The notes below the pieces were generated by a model, which was not told where the DNA came from, searched no databases, and saw only the letters and a program-made list of their open reading frames with translations. A stretch of 64,000 nucleotides of DNA from Candidatus Bathycorpusculum sp. (GTDB lineage Archaea; Thermoproteota; Bathyarchaeia; Bathyarchaeales; Bathycorpusculaceae), in NCBI GenBank assembly GCA_009778385.1, contig WRJX01000105.1, positions 145,053 to 209,052 of the forward strand, given 5' to 3'. The position numbers were made by a program, and so were the translations under genes. This document shows positions 37,261 through 46,729 of the stretch, in pieces (position 1 is the first letter of the stretch; every line of letters starts with the position of its first letter).

Positions 37261-37599
37261 GTGGTTTTTATGACATTATGGTTTTATGTTAAAACACCTG
37301 ATGAACCTAAAGTTGTAAGCGAGACTGTTTGTACGTTTAATTTTACGCAAGGTGAGCATCCTGAAGACAAGTATTCATGGATTATCGAGCCCGGACGAAA
37401 TGAACCTAGCTACTGGGAAATCAAAGCCAAATACGCCCCGCTCAAAGACCTAACTATCATCGGAATCACCTATCGCATAGGCGATACTATTGTTTTCGCT
37501 GAAATAGACGATAATTTGGCGCCGAACTTTATCAACCCCTTAATAACCAAATATGGGTTTGACAACGTCAAATGGATTGCCACTTTAACTCCACGTTAA
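37261..37599 (+). CDS. Hypothetical protein, beta-rich
   Basis: 112 aa (GTG 37261; ATG 37270 also possible). Not recognised. Alternating strands (SETVCTFNFTQG, EIKAKYAPLKDLTIIGITYRIGD) suggest an all-beta domain without membrane segments. It follows hemK2 by 36 bp and may share its transcript. Confidence 0.6.
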   Translation: MVFMTLWFYVKTPDEPKVVSETVCTFNFTQGEHPEDKYSWIIEPGRNEPSYWEIKAKYAPLKDLTIIGITYRIGDTIVFAEIDDNLAPNFINPLITKYGFDNVKWIATLTPR

Positions 37600-37777
37600 A
37601 ACTTTTTATTGTACTTCTTTTTGTCGGCTATCTATTTGCTATTAATGGTTCATGCTTAAACTGGTAGAGCGTGTGAATTGGGTCTCTTTGGAGATTAATA
37701 TCCAAATTGTACTACCATAGGAAATAATGGGTGATGATAGATGAAAATTAAGTTAACAACATATTAGAAAATTGTTG

Positions 37778-38272
37778 TTATTGATTTTTGTACTTCTCAA
37801 ACTCATTATTCATTATTGTTAACTCGATATTGGCTTGTTTGAAATATTCTATCGTGTCAGCGTCAGCATGATAACGTTTTTCACAGACCACCCTTTTAAT
37901 GCCCGCATTAATAATCATCATCGCGCAAGTTCGACATGGTGTCATCTTGCAGTACAATGTTGCGCCTTCAAGGGAGATTCCGAATCTTGCCGCTTGAATA
38001 ATTGCGTTTTGTTCAGCGTGTAGGGTACGTACACAGTGTTGGGTTATGTTTCCGTCGCTGTTGAAGACTTTGCGCATATCATGTCCCGCTTCGTCACAGT
38101 GTGATAAGCCTGCTGGTGCGCCAACATAACCTGTAGTCATTATACGTTTATCTTTAACAATTACAGCACCACATCTCCCCCGATCACAAGTTGCACGCTT
38201 AGATACTGCCTCACACAAGTCAAGAAAATATCGATCCCAATCAGGTCTTGTGTTAACTGTTTCAATGCTCAA
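37778..38272 (-). CDS. dCMP/deoxycytidylate deaminase
   Basis: Zinc-dependent deaminase feeding dUMP synthesis. LHAEQNAIIQAA holds the His-Ala-Glu site and MTPCRTCAMMIINAG the two Cys ligands; an extra zinc ligand set (CDRGRCGAV, HCDEAGHDM) fits the dCMP class. The track start (38329) adds 19 hydrophobic residues not found in the family. TTG 38272 follows GGGTAAG and gives 164 aa. Lies downstream of the Trm11-like gene on the same strand. Confidence 0.9.
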   Translation of the reverse strand: MSIETVNTRPDWDRYFLDLCEAVSKRATCDRGRCGAVIVKDKRIMTTGYVGAPAGLSHCDEAGHDMRKVFNSDGNITQHCVRTLHAEQNAIIQAARFGISLEGATLYCKMTPCRTCAMMIINAGIKRVVCEKRYHADADTIEYFKQANIELTIMNNEFEKYKNQ

Positions 38273-38335
38273 TGACTTACCCTGCCTAGTTTGCTTTAGA
38301 AACAACACGTGAAAACAAACTAATAACATTAACGA

Positions 38336-39634
38336 TTATTTGCGAAATACATGAATTTCTCTACCAATCAAATGTCGAGAGTCAACTTCTACAAGCGATT
38401 CCAAGCATGTTAGGGATTCTATGTTGGTAACGTTTTTGGCAAAAATTTCTGGGTTAAACGGTTTAACACGCACAAAACTTGTGTTTTCTGCTTTTTCACC
38501 GATAGGCATCGTAACTACCTGCCCTGAACGAGTAACAATATATGGTGTAACCACAACAAGCATGCCGTCTGGTCTAAGTACTTTATAGGCTTCTTCAATA
38601 AACCCAAAAAACAACGGAGTAAGCTTGTCAATAACTTTTTTTGCATATGGTGTTGTGGGAATTTGACGCAAAGCAGGCCCTAAATCTGGTTCTGAAACAA
38701 TACAATCAACATTTTCTATGCCAATTTTTCTAGACAAAAAATCCACGTCACTTTGGACAACTCGATAATCAGCATTACGCAGTTCATATTCTTGTGATAG
38801 CCATTCCAAATTGTCTTCTGCTGCCTTGATGCACCACGGATTAATGTCTGTACCTACAACATGAGCTTTGATCAGTAGGGCTTCTTGCAGAACTGTACCC
38901 ACGCCACAGAAGGCATCGAGCAATGTTTTTTCTTCGGTGCAGCCTGAGAGGTTAACCATGATTTTTGCCAGACGCGGTGGCATGCCAAAGATTTTTCTTT
39001 GTCTTGGCTTGTAAATATCTCGCTTTTGGAATTCAAATGGGTTATGGACTGCAATAGTTGTAGCTATCCAGCTGGTTTCCTTGCCAATGCAGAGGAGTAT
39101 TTCTGATTTATTTTCAACGAGATTCTTTTTTAGAACTTCAACATGACTAAGTTGCCCTTGCGACTTGTTAGCAAACCCCATGAAACGGGCTTTTTTGCCA
39201 TATTCTGCCAGTTCATCTTTAATTGTGCTTCCAAGTAGGCGTTGGATTTCACCAGCACGAGCTTTAAGATGATCTTCTTCAAGGTAAACGCTAACTCCAA
39301 AAAACACTTTGCCTTTTGCCTGTTTGACCATTTGGTTAACTATGTCACTTTTCTTTAAAGCTTCTACAACTTGCTCTTCCGCTTGCTTGTTATGTTTTAC
39401 GTAAGCATCTTTTACTTGCTGGCTAGAAAGCGACAGCATGACTTGACCTATTTTAATTGTGCCACCTAAATCCCCAATGACCATTGGATCTAGGGTTTGT
39501 TGAGTTTGAATGGTGAAAAATTCTTTAGCGAAATGCTGTATTTCAAAACTTATCTGTCTTGCTTGCAGGTAAGCTGTAAGCTCCGCTAGGGAAAGCTGCC
39601 AATTCTTTCCTGAAATGAACAATAAATTAAACAT
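38336..39634 (-). CDS. THUMP-type tRNA methyltransferase, Trm11/TrmG10-like
   Basis: 432 aa. An N-terminal THUMP-like region (about 1-170) is followed by a Rossmann methyltransferase with motif I LLDAFCGVGTVLQEALL near residue 235. The active-site loop reads IVSEPDLGPAL instead of the DPPYG of characterised guanine-10 N2-methyltransferases. So assignment to the family is firm, while the target base is not. Confidence 0.78.
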   Translation of the reverse strand: MFNLLFISGKNWQLSLAELTAYLQARQISFEIQHFAKEFFTIQTQQTLDPMVIGDLGGTIKIGQVMLSLSSQQVKDAYVKHNKQAEEQVVEALKKSDIVNQMVKQAKGKVFFGVSVYLEEDHLKARAGEIQRLLGSTIKDELAEYGKKARFMGFANKSQGQLSHVEVLKKNLVENKSEILLCIGKETSWIATTIAVHNPFEFQKRDIYKPRQRKIFGMPPRLAKIMVNLSGCTEEKTLLDAFCGVGTVLQEALLIKAHVVGTDINPWCIKAAEDNLEWLSQEYELRNADYRVVQSDVDFLSRKIGIENVDCIVSEPDLGPALRQIPTTPYAKKVIDKLTPLFFGFIEEAYKVLRPDGMLVVVTPYIVTRSGQVVTMPIGEKAENTSFVRVKPFNPEIFAKNVTNIESLTCLESLVEVDSRHLIGREIHVFRK

Positions 39635-39993
39635 TAAAAATCAACAAGTCAACTAACTATTTAAACACATTAACATAAATGGTTAAAAATATCAAATTGA
39701 AAATGCCGAACTGACGAGGAGAGTTTTAATAGCCTTCTTTTGTTCTTATTTAATTAGTATCTTTGTATTGGTGACTATGACAGTTATGACCTACCCTGAT
39801 AAAAATCGCCCTATTGAAAGGGTGTGCTCATAGTATCGAGCGCAAGAGTCTTTACTTTAAGTAATTGCATTAAACGCCTTGCTTAACTAAAGACATGTTT
39901 TTATGGGATTATGGTTATAACACTTATTAGTAACCTTATCAAATACTGAACGCTTTAGAATAAGCTTCGTTAAAACTGAGAGGAAGACGTTAG
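39635..39993. other. Divergent intergenic region, trm11-like and uL16
   Basis: Divergent promoter region of about 360 bp. A short hairpin (CCCTATTGAAAGGG at about 39810) and an 18-codon frame (39777-39833) with a GGTGA leader are present. Neither is strong enough to call a gene. Confidence 0.35.
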
Positions 39994-40530
39994 ATGCACG
40001 CAAGAAATTTCAGACATGTAAAGAATCGTGCTTATACAAGGAAAGAATACGCTCGTGGTTTTCCACCACCAAAAATTGTCAAGTTTACTATGGGTGACAC
40101 AAAAGGTAGCTTTGATTTTGAAGTTCAGCTTCTGTCAACTAAGAGGGTTCAGGTGCGTCATAGTGCACTTGAGGCGGCACGTGTGGCTACAAATCGTGTG
40201 TTGATTGACAAACTAGTTAATGATTATCTCATGGTTGTTCATCCATATCCACACATTATATTGCGGGAAAACAAGATGATTTTTGGTGCTCATGCTGACC
40301 GTCTTCAACAAGGTATGAGGCGATCATTTGGAACTGCCGTTGGTACTGCTGCAAAGGTAGAGGTAGATCAACCAATAATTACTGTGAAAGTAAAAGCAGC
40401 ATCTGCTGAAATCGCAAAAATGTCCCTTAAACGTGGTAGTGCAAAGCTTCCAATTCATTGCAAAATCGTGGTGACCAAATCTCCAGCTACATCAGCTGAG
40501 AAGGCCACAACGGAGACTGAAACCGCTTGA
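39994..40530 (+). CDS. Ribosomal protein uL16 (L10e)
   Basis: 178 aa. MHARNFRHVKNRAYTRKEY opens the archaeal L10e family, and the conserved core is intact (HPYPHIILRENKMIFGAHADRLQ). The C-terminal tail is Thr/Ala/Glu-rich. GAGAGGAAG leader. The stop overlaps the PEP synthase start (TTGA). Confidence 0.95.
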   Translation: MHARNFRHVKNRAYTRKEYARGFPPPKIVKFTMGDTKGSFDFEVQLLSTKRVQVRHSALEAARVATNRVLIDKLVNDYLMVVHPYPHIILRENKMIFGAHADRLQQGMRRSFGTAVGTAAKVEVDQPIITVKVKAASAEIAKMSLKRGSAKLPIHCKIVVTKSPATSAEKATTETETA

Positions 40531-42941
40531 GCGACGCGAGCAAGCCGTTGATCTCTTGGTTTAAGGACGTACGAAATACTGATGTGCCTGTTGTTGGCGG
40601 AAAAAATGCCAGCCTTGGTGAAATGATTCATGCTGGACTGATGGTTCCCAACGGTTTTGCTATTACAGCTTTTGCTTATGAAAAATTTATTGAAGAGACT
40701 CAAATTTCTAAAAAAATATATGCTATAATTAAGGAGACTATTGTAGACCCTAATGATCCTAAGCAGTATGAGGGGGCTTCAAAACGTATTCGTGTGTTGA
40801 TTGAAAAAACTCCTATGCCTAAAGATATTGAGTTGTCAATTAGGAAAGCTTATGAGGAGTTAAACAAGAGTTTTAATCTTAGGGATACTTTTGTTGCTGT
40901 TCGTTCTAGTGCTACTGCGGAGGATTTGCCTGATGCTTCTTTTGCGGGTCAGCAGGAAACTTTTCTTAATGTTAGGGGTTCTGATGATCTTGTTGAGGGG
41001 GTTGTGAAGTGTTGGTCGAGTTTGTTTACTCCTAGGGCTATTTTTTATCGTGCTGAGAAGAATTTTGCGCATGATAAGGTTTTTATTAGTGTTGGTGTTC
41101 AAAAAATGGTTAACTCCCGTGTTGCGGGTGTTATGTTTACAATTAACCCTGTAACTGGAGACCGAAATGAAATTGTTATTGAATGCACCTTTGGTCTTGG
41201 TGAGGCGGTTGTTTCTGGTGCTGTTAATCCTGATGGTTTTGTTGTTGACAAGTTGACGGGTCAAATTAAGGAACGTAGGATTGCAAAGAAGACTGTTGAG
41301 TATATTCGGGATCCAAATACAGGAAAAACTATTCATTCAAACATTTTGGGTACTAGAGCTACAGCGTCTTGTGTAAGTGACCAAGAGATAATGGCGCTTG
41401 TAGATCTTGCTCGTAGAATCGAGAAGCATTATGGTAAACCAATGGATATTGAATGGGCAATTGACCAAGACTCGTCTTGTTCTAACAATATTTTCTTGGT
41501 TCAAGCACGTCCAGAAACAGTGTGGTCGAAAACTATGGAAACCCCAGTTGATTCTAAAGAAAAGATTGAAGAATCCTTGAAAGTTATAGTTAGAGGCATT
41601 AGTGCTGGTAAGCGTGGTTATGGTTTTGGTGTGGCTAAGGTCGCCAAGACAACTGATGAAGCGGCATCAATTATGCAAAAGGGTGATATTCTAGTTACGG
41701 ATATGACAAATCCTGACTTTGTTCCGTATATGAAGATGGCTTCTGCTATTGTGACTGACAAAGGGGGTATTACTTCTCATGCGGCTATTGTGAGTCGAGA
41801 ACTAAATATTCCTTGTGTTGTTGGAACAGAGACTGGAACTCAAGTTATGAAGTCTGGCGAAGAATATACCGTTGATTCAAGAAATGGTATAATCTATGAA
41901 GGTATAATACCGCAGGCACAAGCGCCAGTAGAGAATCGCATGATGCCTTGTACAAATGAGGCTCCTGTTCAGGTGACAGCTACAAAAATTTACATGAACT
42001 TGGCTATTCCTGATAAGATTGAGGAATACAAGAACTTACCCTTCCAGGGCATCGGTTTAATGCGTGCAGAATTTATCTTCGCAGCATACGTTAATGAGCA
42101 TCCTATGTCTTTGGTTGAGAAGGGTGAGGATCAGAAGCTTGTTGATAAGTTTGCTGAGGGTATTGCTACTGTTGCGCGTGTGATTCAGCCGCGTATTGTG
42201 GTTGTGCGGTTTAGTGATTTTAAGACTAATGAGTATCGTGATCTTGAGGGCGGCGAGAAATATGAGATTGTTGAAGAGAATCCAATGTTGGGTTGGAGGG
42301 GCTGTAGTCGCTATATTAGTAAGTGGTATGAGAAGGCTTTTCGTCTTGAGTGTCAGGCTATAAAGAAGTGTCGTGATGAATGGGGTCTTAAGAATGTTTA
42401 CGTTATGCTCCCAATGGTTAGGACTCTTCAAGAAGCAAAGAAGGTTCTTGAGATTATGCGACAAGAAGGTCTTGAACGTTCACGTGACTTCAAGATTTGG
42501 TTTATGGCAGAAACTCCAAGTATTATAGTTATGGCCGATGAATTTAGTAAGTTGGTTGATGGTTTTAGTGTTGGTAGTAATGATTTGACGCAGGGTGTGT
42601 TGATGATTGATCGTGATTCTGAGCGTCTTGGTCAGATGGGTTATTTTGATGAGCGTGATCCTGCTGTAAAGCGTATGATTGCACATTTGATTAAAGTTGC
42701 TCATGAAAATGGGTGTACCGTAAGTATATGTGGTGAGGGGCCGTCAAACTTGCCTGACTTTTGTGAGTTTCTCGTTCGTGCAGGTATAGACAGTATATCA
42801 GTGAACAATGATGCAGTTGTAGCAACATTAAGAAATGTTGCAAGCATAGAGCAAAAAATCATTCTTGAGCGCTTAGCTGAAGTCGCCGCAGTCACAGCAG
42901 GTAAACCATTAAAGAAACCCATTCCAGACTGGGAATGGTAA
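40527..42941 (+). CDS. ppsA: Phosphoenolpyruvate synthase
   Basis: 804 aa; converts pyruvate, ATP and water to PEP, AMP and phosphate, the entry to gluconeogenesis and so to the sugar block at the left. N-terminal ATP-grasp (VRSSATAEDLPDASFAGQQET), swivelling phosphohistidine domain (GGITSHAAIVSRELNIPCVVG, His near 418) and C-terminal PEP barrel with catalytic Cys in GCTVSICGEGPSN. TTG start overlaps the uL16 stop; GGAG lies 12 nt upstream. Codon choice is strongly T-ending and avoids TTA/CTA/TCA, which is why long shadow ORFs appear on the other strand. Confidence 0.94.
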   Translation: MSDASKPLISWFKDVRNTDVPVVGGKNASLGEMIHAGLMVPNGFAITAFAYEKFIEETQISKKIYAIIKETIVDPNDPKQYEGASKRIRVLIEKTPMPKDIELSIRKAYEELNKSFNLRDTFVAVRSSATAEDLPDASFAGQQETFLNVRGSDDLVEGVVKCWSSLFTPRAIFYRAEKNFAHDKVFISVGVQKMVNSRVAGVMFTINPVTGDRNEIVIECTFGLGEAVVSGAVNPDGFVVDKLTGQIKERRIAKKTVEYIRDPNTGKTIHSNILGTRATASCVSDQEIMALVDLARRIEKHYGKPMDIEWAIDQDSSCSNNIFLVQARPETVWSKTMETPVDSKEKIEESLKVIVRGISAGKRGYGFGVAKVAKTTDEAASIMQKGDILVTDMTNPDFVPYMKMASAIVTDKGGITSHAAIVSRELNIPCVVGTETGTQVMKSGEEYTVDSRNGIIYEGIIPQAQAPVENRMMPCTNEAPVQVTATKIYMNLAIPDKIEEYKNLPFQGIGLMRAEFIFAAYVNEHPMSLVEKGEDQKLVDKFAEGIATVARVIQPRIVVVRFSDFKTNEYRDLEGGEKYEIVEENPMLGWRGCSRYISKWYEKAFRLECQAIKKCRDEWGLKNVYVMLPMVRTLQEAKKVLEIMRQEGLERSRDFKIWFMAETPSIIVMADEFSKLVDGFSVGSNDLTQGVLMIDRDSERLGQMGYFDERDPAVKRMIAHLIKVAHENGCTVSICGEGPSNLPDFCEFLVRAGIDSISVNNDAVVATLRNVASIEQKIILERLAEVAAVTAGKPLKKPIPDWEW

Positions 42942-43008
42942 ACCTACACCATTTAAACCTACCTTTTCGTAGTTTTTACTATCTAATTTAACTTAATGGT
43001 TTGAGAAC

Positions 43009-44010
43009 ATGGACAATTTTGATTTTGAAGAGGAAAGAATCAAACAGGAAATCCAAAAGCTTGGCGCTAAACGTGTTTTAATTCAAATGCCACAAGGCTT
43101 AAAACCTAAAGCAACCAAAATTGCTAAAATAGTGGAGAAAGTCGGTGCGCTTGCTTTGATTTCAGCTGATCCCTGTTATGGTGCCTGTGACATCACCACT
43201 AATGAAGCGGCAGACCTTGGCGCAGACTTGGTTATTCATTTTGGGCATTCAAAACTTGTTAAGCATGAGTCTGTTCCAACTATTTATGTTGAAACAAGAG
43301 CCTTAGCAAATGTTAATGAGGCTTTAGAGAAAGCCCTGCCGTTGCTGGGTAGTTATTCAAAAATTGGTTTAGTAACTTCTGTTCAGCACCTGCAAACTCT
43401 TGATGAAACACGCAAGTTTTTGGTGCATTCTGGAAAAACTGTGATAATCGGAGAAGCTGGACACGTTGGGTATGCTGGGCAAGTTATCGGTTGTGATTAC
43501 AGTAACGTAAGATCTATTGTTGGTGAGGTGGAAGCATACTTATTTGTCGGCGGTGGAATCTTTCATGCATTGGGCATAGCTTTGAGCACCTCCAAACCAA
43601 CTATTGTTGTTGATCCCTATGATAATCGGGCATTCTCGGTTAGTGAGGCTGCTCAGAAACTTTTAAAGCAGCATTGGGCGTGCATTGAGCAGGCAAAAAA
43701 TGCTAAGAACATCGGTGTAATCATCGGTTTAAAGCCTGGGCAGAAACGGGTTGAAGAGGCCCTAAAAGTTAAAGAGTTAATTGAAAAGCATGGTAAAACT
43801 GCTTATCTTATTGCCATTCGGGAAGTAACACCTGAGTCACTTCTTGATTTTCCCACAATTGAGTCCTATGTAAACACGGCTTGCCCAAGAATTTCTCTTG
43901 ATGCCCCAGAAAAATTCGCGAAGCCCATATTAACAGTTAACGAGTTTATGGTTGCATCTGGCGAAGCTTCATGGGAGAGCATGCTCAAAAAAGGCTTATT
44001 CGAAAACTAG
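43009..44010 (+). CDS. dph2: Diphthamide synthesis enzyme Dph2
   Basis: 333 aa. Radical-SAM-like [4Fe-4S] enzyme that starts diphthamide formation on archaeal EF-2. Iron-sulfur cysteines in SADPCYGACDI, VIGCDYSNV and VNTACPRISLD. RVLIQMPQGLKPKA is typical. Its 3' end overlaps the next methyltransferase by 40 bp. Confidence 0.93.
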   Translation: MDNFDFEEERIKQEIQKLGAKRVLIQMPQGLKPKATKIAKIVEKVGALALISADPCYGACDITTNEAADLGADLVIHFGHSKLVKHESVPTIYVETRALANVNEALEKALPLLGSYSKIGLVTSVQHLQTLDETRKFLVHSGKTVIIGEAGHVGYAGQVIGCDYSNVRSIVGEVEAYLFVGGGIFHALGIALSTSKPTIVVDPYDNRAFSVSEAAQKLLKQHWACIEQAKNAKNIGVIIGLKPGQKRVEEALKVKELIEKHGKTAYLIAIREVTPESLLDFPTIESYVNTACPRISLDAPEKFAKPILTVNEFMVASGEASWESMLKKGLFEN

Positions 44011-44672
44011 ATCTTGAGCGTTTTCTCTCAACTGTGCAAATTAACCCTACGCCCAAAGCTAACCTTGAACAATATACCCTTTCAGAACATATTGCTGCAA
44101 CTATGCTCTACACTGCAGCCTACATAAACAACGATATAGCAGACAAAAGTGTCTTGGATTTAGGCTGTGGCACCGGTAGGCTTAGTTTGGGTGCAGCTTT
44201 TCTTGGAGCCAAAACCGTTTTAGGTGTTGACATCGACAAAACCGCCTTAAAAGTTGCCATTACAAACTCGCAAAATACTGGTTTAACCGCTAACACAGAT
44301 TGGATCAACGGTGACATCTCCACAGTTAATGGTTGTTTTGATACAGTTTTGCAGAACCCACCTTTTGGTGTTCAAACTCGTAATGCCGACCGTGCTTTTC
44401 TAGTTAAGGCTTTAACGTCTGGTAAAATGATCTATTCTTTACATAATCATCCTGAAGTTGATAAACGTCTAATTAATATTCTCAAATCGTCTGGAATGGG
44501 TTTGATTGAGGTTCAGCCGTCAGCTTTTTTAAAACGTTTCATTGAACAGCATGGAGGTGTAGTCAGAGCAGTTTACGCGATGCTTATGACTATTCCTAAA
44601 ATGTTTACTTTCCACACTAAGGAGCGTCATGATTTTGTGATTGATCTCTACGTTATCGAGAATAGCTATTGA
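43971..44672 (+). CDS. METTL5-like RNA N6-adenine methyltransferase
   Basis: 233 aa. VLDLGCGTGRLSLGAA (motif I) and VLQNPPFGVQTRNAD (NPPF catalytic motif) identify an m6A-type methyltransferase. PKANLEQYTLSEHIAATML is the METTL5-group N-terminus. Probable substrate is small-subunit rRNA, by homology to METTL5. ATG 43971 lies inside dph2, so translation is likely coupled. Confidence 0.85.
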   Translation: MGEHAQKRLIRKLDLERFLSTVQINPTPKANLEQYTLSEHIAATMLYTAAYINNDIADKSVLDLGCGTGRLSLGAAFLGAKTVLGVDIDKTALKVAITNSQNTGLTANTDWINGDISTVNGCFDTVLQNPPFGVQTRNADRAFLVKALTSGKMIYSLHNHPEVDKRLINILKSSGMGLIEVQPSAFLKRFIEQHGGVVRAVYAMLMTIPKMFTFHTKERHDFVIDLYVIENSY

Positions 44673-44812
44673 GTAGACTCTTTTTATGGCGGGTTTGTTT
44701 TTCTTTACTAAATCAAAAGGTTTATTGCGTGCGCAGAATTTTAGCATATGCTACTTAACAAGATGTGATTATAACTTCGGTTATTAAAATAAGTTAAAGA
44801 GAGAAAATTACC

Positions 44813-45394
44813 ATGAGTTTAAAACAACCGGAACAAAAAAGTGGTCATATAGTTTTACCGGGCGAACGCTTAGGTGTTATTGAAGAATTTATTCCTGATT
44901 CAGGAACTTATGTTAAAGACAGCGTTATCTACTCAAAAATTGTTGGGCACGCATTAATGGATCTTCTCAACAAACGTGTTTCAGTTTATCCCTTAGTTAA
45001 CAGTGCTGTAACTCCAAAGGCTGGTATGACCGTTATTGGTCAAGTTGGAAATGCACAATCCGATAATGTGTTGGTCAGAATCTTTAGAGTTGGCAACAAA
45101 AAAATTAGCGGTGTTTTTGGCGGCATACTTCACATCTCCGATGTTTCTGATCGTTATATCAATTCCATGAATGAAGTCTGCAAGCCAGGAGATATTATTC
45201 GCGCCAAAGTTATCAGCGAGAAGAACCAAGTTTACCATTTAGCAACTCAAGATAAAAACTTGGGTGTTCTGTACGGGTTCTGTTCACGGTGCAGCAATCT
45301 TATGAACCTTGACCGTTATGAAATGCGTTGCCCTAAATGTGGTAACATTGAAAAACGTAAAACAACTATTGATTATGGAACTGAACCACTCTAA
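44813..45394 (+). CDS. Exosome subunit Csl4
   Basis: 193 aa. N-terminal domain (GHIVLPGERLGVIEEF), S1 RNA-binding domain and C-terminal zinc ribbon (CSRCSNLMNL...MRCPKCGN). Cap protein of the archaeal exosome. 15 bp before rpoL. Confidence 0.92.
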   Translation: MSLKQPEQKSGHIVLPGERLGVIEEFIPDSGTYVKDSVIYSKIVGHALMDLLNKRVSVYPLVNSAVTPKAGMTVIGQVGNAQSDNVLVRIFRVGNKKISGVFGGILHISDVSDRYINSMNEVCKPGDIIRAKVISEKNQVYHLATQDKNLGVLYGFCSRCSNLMNLDRYEMRCPKCGNIEKRKTTIDYGTEPL

Positions 45395-45409
45395 GAGGTA
45401 AAATAGCAA

Positions 45410-45691
45410 ATGAAAATTAATGTATTAAAGAAAAACGAACATGAACTAAAAATTGAGATTATAGGCGCAGACCATGGCCTTTGTAACTTGCTCCAGAAAA
45501 AAATCTTACTGGACGAAAACGTTGATTTAGCTGGCTATGATGTTCCCCATCCTTTAGCTTCAAACCCAATTATTTACGTTAGAATGAAAGGCGACTTAAA
45601 TCCTCAAGATACATTGCTTGCTGCTGCTAAAAAAGCAATTGCAGACAACGAAGAATTCAGCAAAACACTTAAAAAAGCCCTAAAAGCGTAA
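45410..45691 (+). CDS. rpoL: RNA polymerase subunit L (Rpb11-like)
   Basis: 93 aa. ELKIEIIGADHGLCNLLQKKIL and VDLAGYDVPHPL are family hallmarks. Dimerises with RpoD in polymerase assembly. AGAGGTAAA leader. Confidence 0.93.
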   Translation: MKINVLKKNEHELKIEIIGADHGLCNLLQKKILLDENVDLAGYDVPHPLASNPIIYVRMKGDLNPQDTLLAAAKKAIADNEEFSKTLKKALKA

Positions 45692-46209
45692 TCTCCTTTT
45701 TAACTTCAATTTTTCCATATGTTACATTGATTCTGTTTCACTACCGTTTTGTAGAGCCCCCTTTTGGATGTTAACCATTTTTGGCCTAAAACCTAAAGGA
45801 CTGCCCTGAAATAAACTTAAATTCATACAATGAAAGTTAAACAAGAGTTGTCCATATTCTAATCATCACAGTTGCCCATAAATGGAAAATTTATTTTCGA
45901 TTATATCTCTAAAATTCAACTTATTGGTGTTTAGTGCGGTTAACCTGTTTTATTTTAAACCTTAGATGCCCTTATTGGAGTAATCTACAATAACTGACTG
46001 GTTTGAGGTGTTGTTGTCAGCCCGAATTGGGGTTGATTTACCGATGCTCAGAAGTTTATGCTTTAGCCTTCTGTAAGAGCGGGTATTTCTGTTCCTTTAT
46101 GGGTGGCGTATTTAATTGCATTTGAAATCAGCTTTTTGTAACCTGATATTTAGAAAAAGTTTAAAAGCAACAAAGATAAGGAAATCAAAAACGGATGAGG
46201 GAACCCTAT
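45692..46209. other. Long intergenic region before TFS with possible structured RNA
   Basis: About 520 bp without a coding frame. A stem at 46046-46080 (CAGAAG/CTTCTG, continued by GCT/AGC and CCC/GGG on the outside) could be part of a structured RNA or terminator. No C/D boxes or tRNA seen. Confidence 0.35.
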
Positions 46210-46563
46210 ATGGAATTCTGTCCTAACTGTGGTAGTCGTCTTGAACCAAAGAAATCAAAGATCGGTAAAGAAGCTTCTTTGATTCTTGCTTGTCCTAAAT
46301 GTGGATACAAAAAACCTGAAACTGGTGCAGCAATTGAGCCTAAAACTGCAAAAGTTATTCAGCATAACCCCCAACAGTTTGTTGCTGTAATAGGAAAGGA
46401 AGAACAGAAATTAAGCACGTTGCCAACAGTCAGAGTGGAATGTCCAAAGTGTGGAAATAACACAGCTTACGTATGGCAAGTGCAAACACGTGGCGCAGAT
46501 GAGTCTTCAACCCAGTTTCTACGTTGCACAAAATGCAACTATACCTATAGAGAATACAGTTAA
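46210..46563 (+). CDS. Transcription factor S (TFIIS/Rpb9-like)
   Basis: 117 aa. Two zinc ribbons: FCPNCGSRL...ACPKCGY and VECPKCGNN...RCTKCNY. The acidic hairpin TRGADESSTQF, which stimulates RNA cleavage by stalled polymerase, has the required Asp-Glu. ATG 46210 (MEFCPNCG) with GAGGG 8 nt upstream is better than the track start at 46195. Confidence 0.92.
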   Translation: MEFCPNCGSRLEPKKSKIGKEASLILACPKCGYKKPETGAAIEPKTAKVIQHNPQQFVAVIGKEEQKLSTLPTVRVECPKCGNNTAYVWQVQTRGADESSTQFLRCTKCNYTYREYS

Positions 46564-46729
46564 TCTGAAAATTCTCCTTTCTTCCAATTTTACTACGTTA
46601 TTATATGTTTACAGGGTAAGTTTTTGGGTTTTACTTCTTAAGAGGGTTTATTAAAAGGGTTTTAGAACAAGTTTATCTATAAGGACAGCGATAAAACATA
46701 CACATGTGTATTAGGCGAGGAAGAGAACT

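Noticed and set aside
37650-37735. tRNA-like GGTAGAGCG segment
   Set aside because: No T-arm TTCGA, no acceptor pairing and no anticodon stem could be found.
39777-39833. 18-codon ORF with GGTGA leader before uL16
   Set aside because: Too short to support without conservation data.
40860-41336. 158-aa antisense ORF inside ppsA (and 135 aa at 42057-42464)
   Set aside because: Rich in Asn, Thr and Leu with no domain pattern; explained by the codon bias of ppsA on the other strand.
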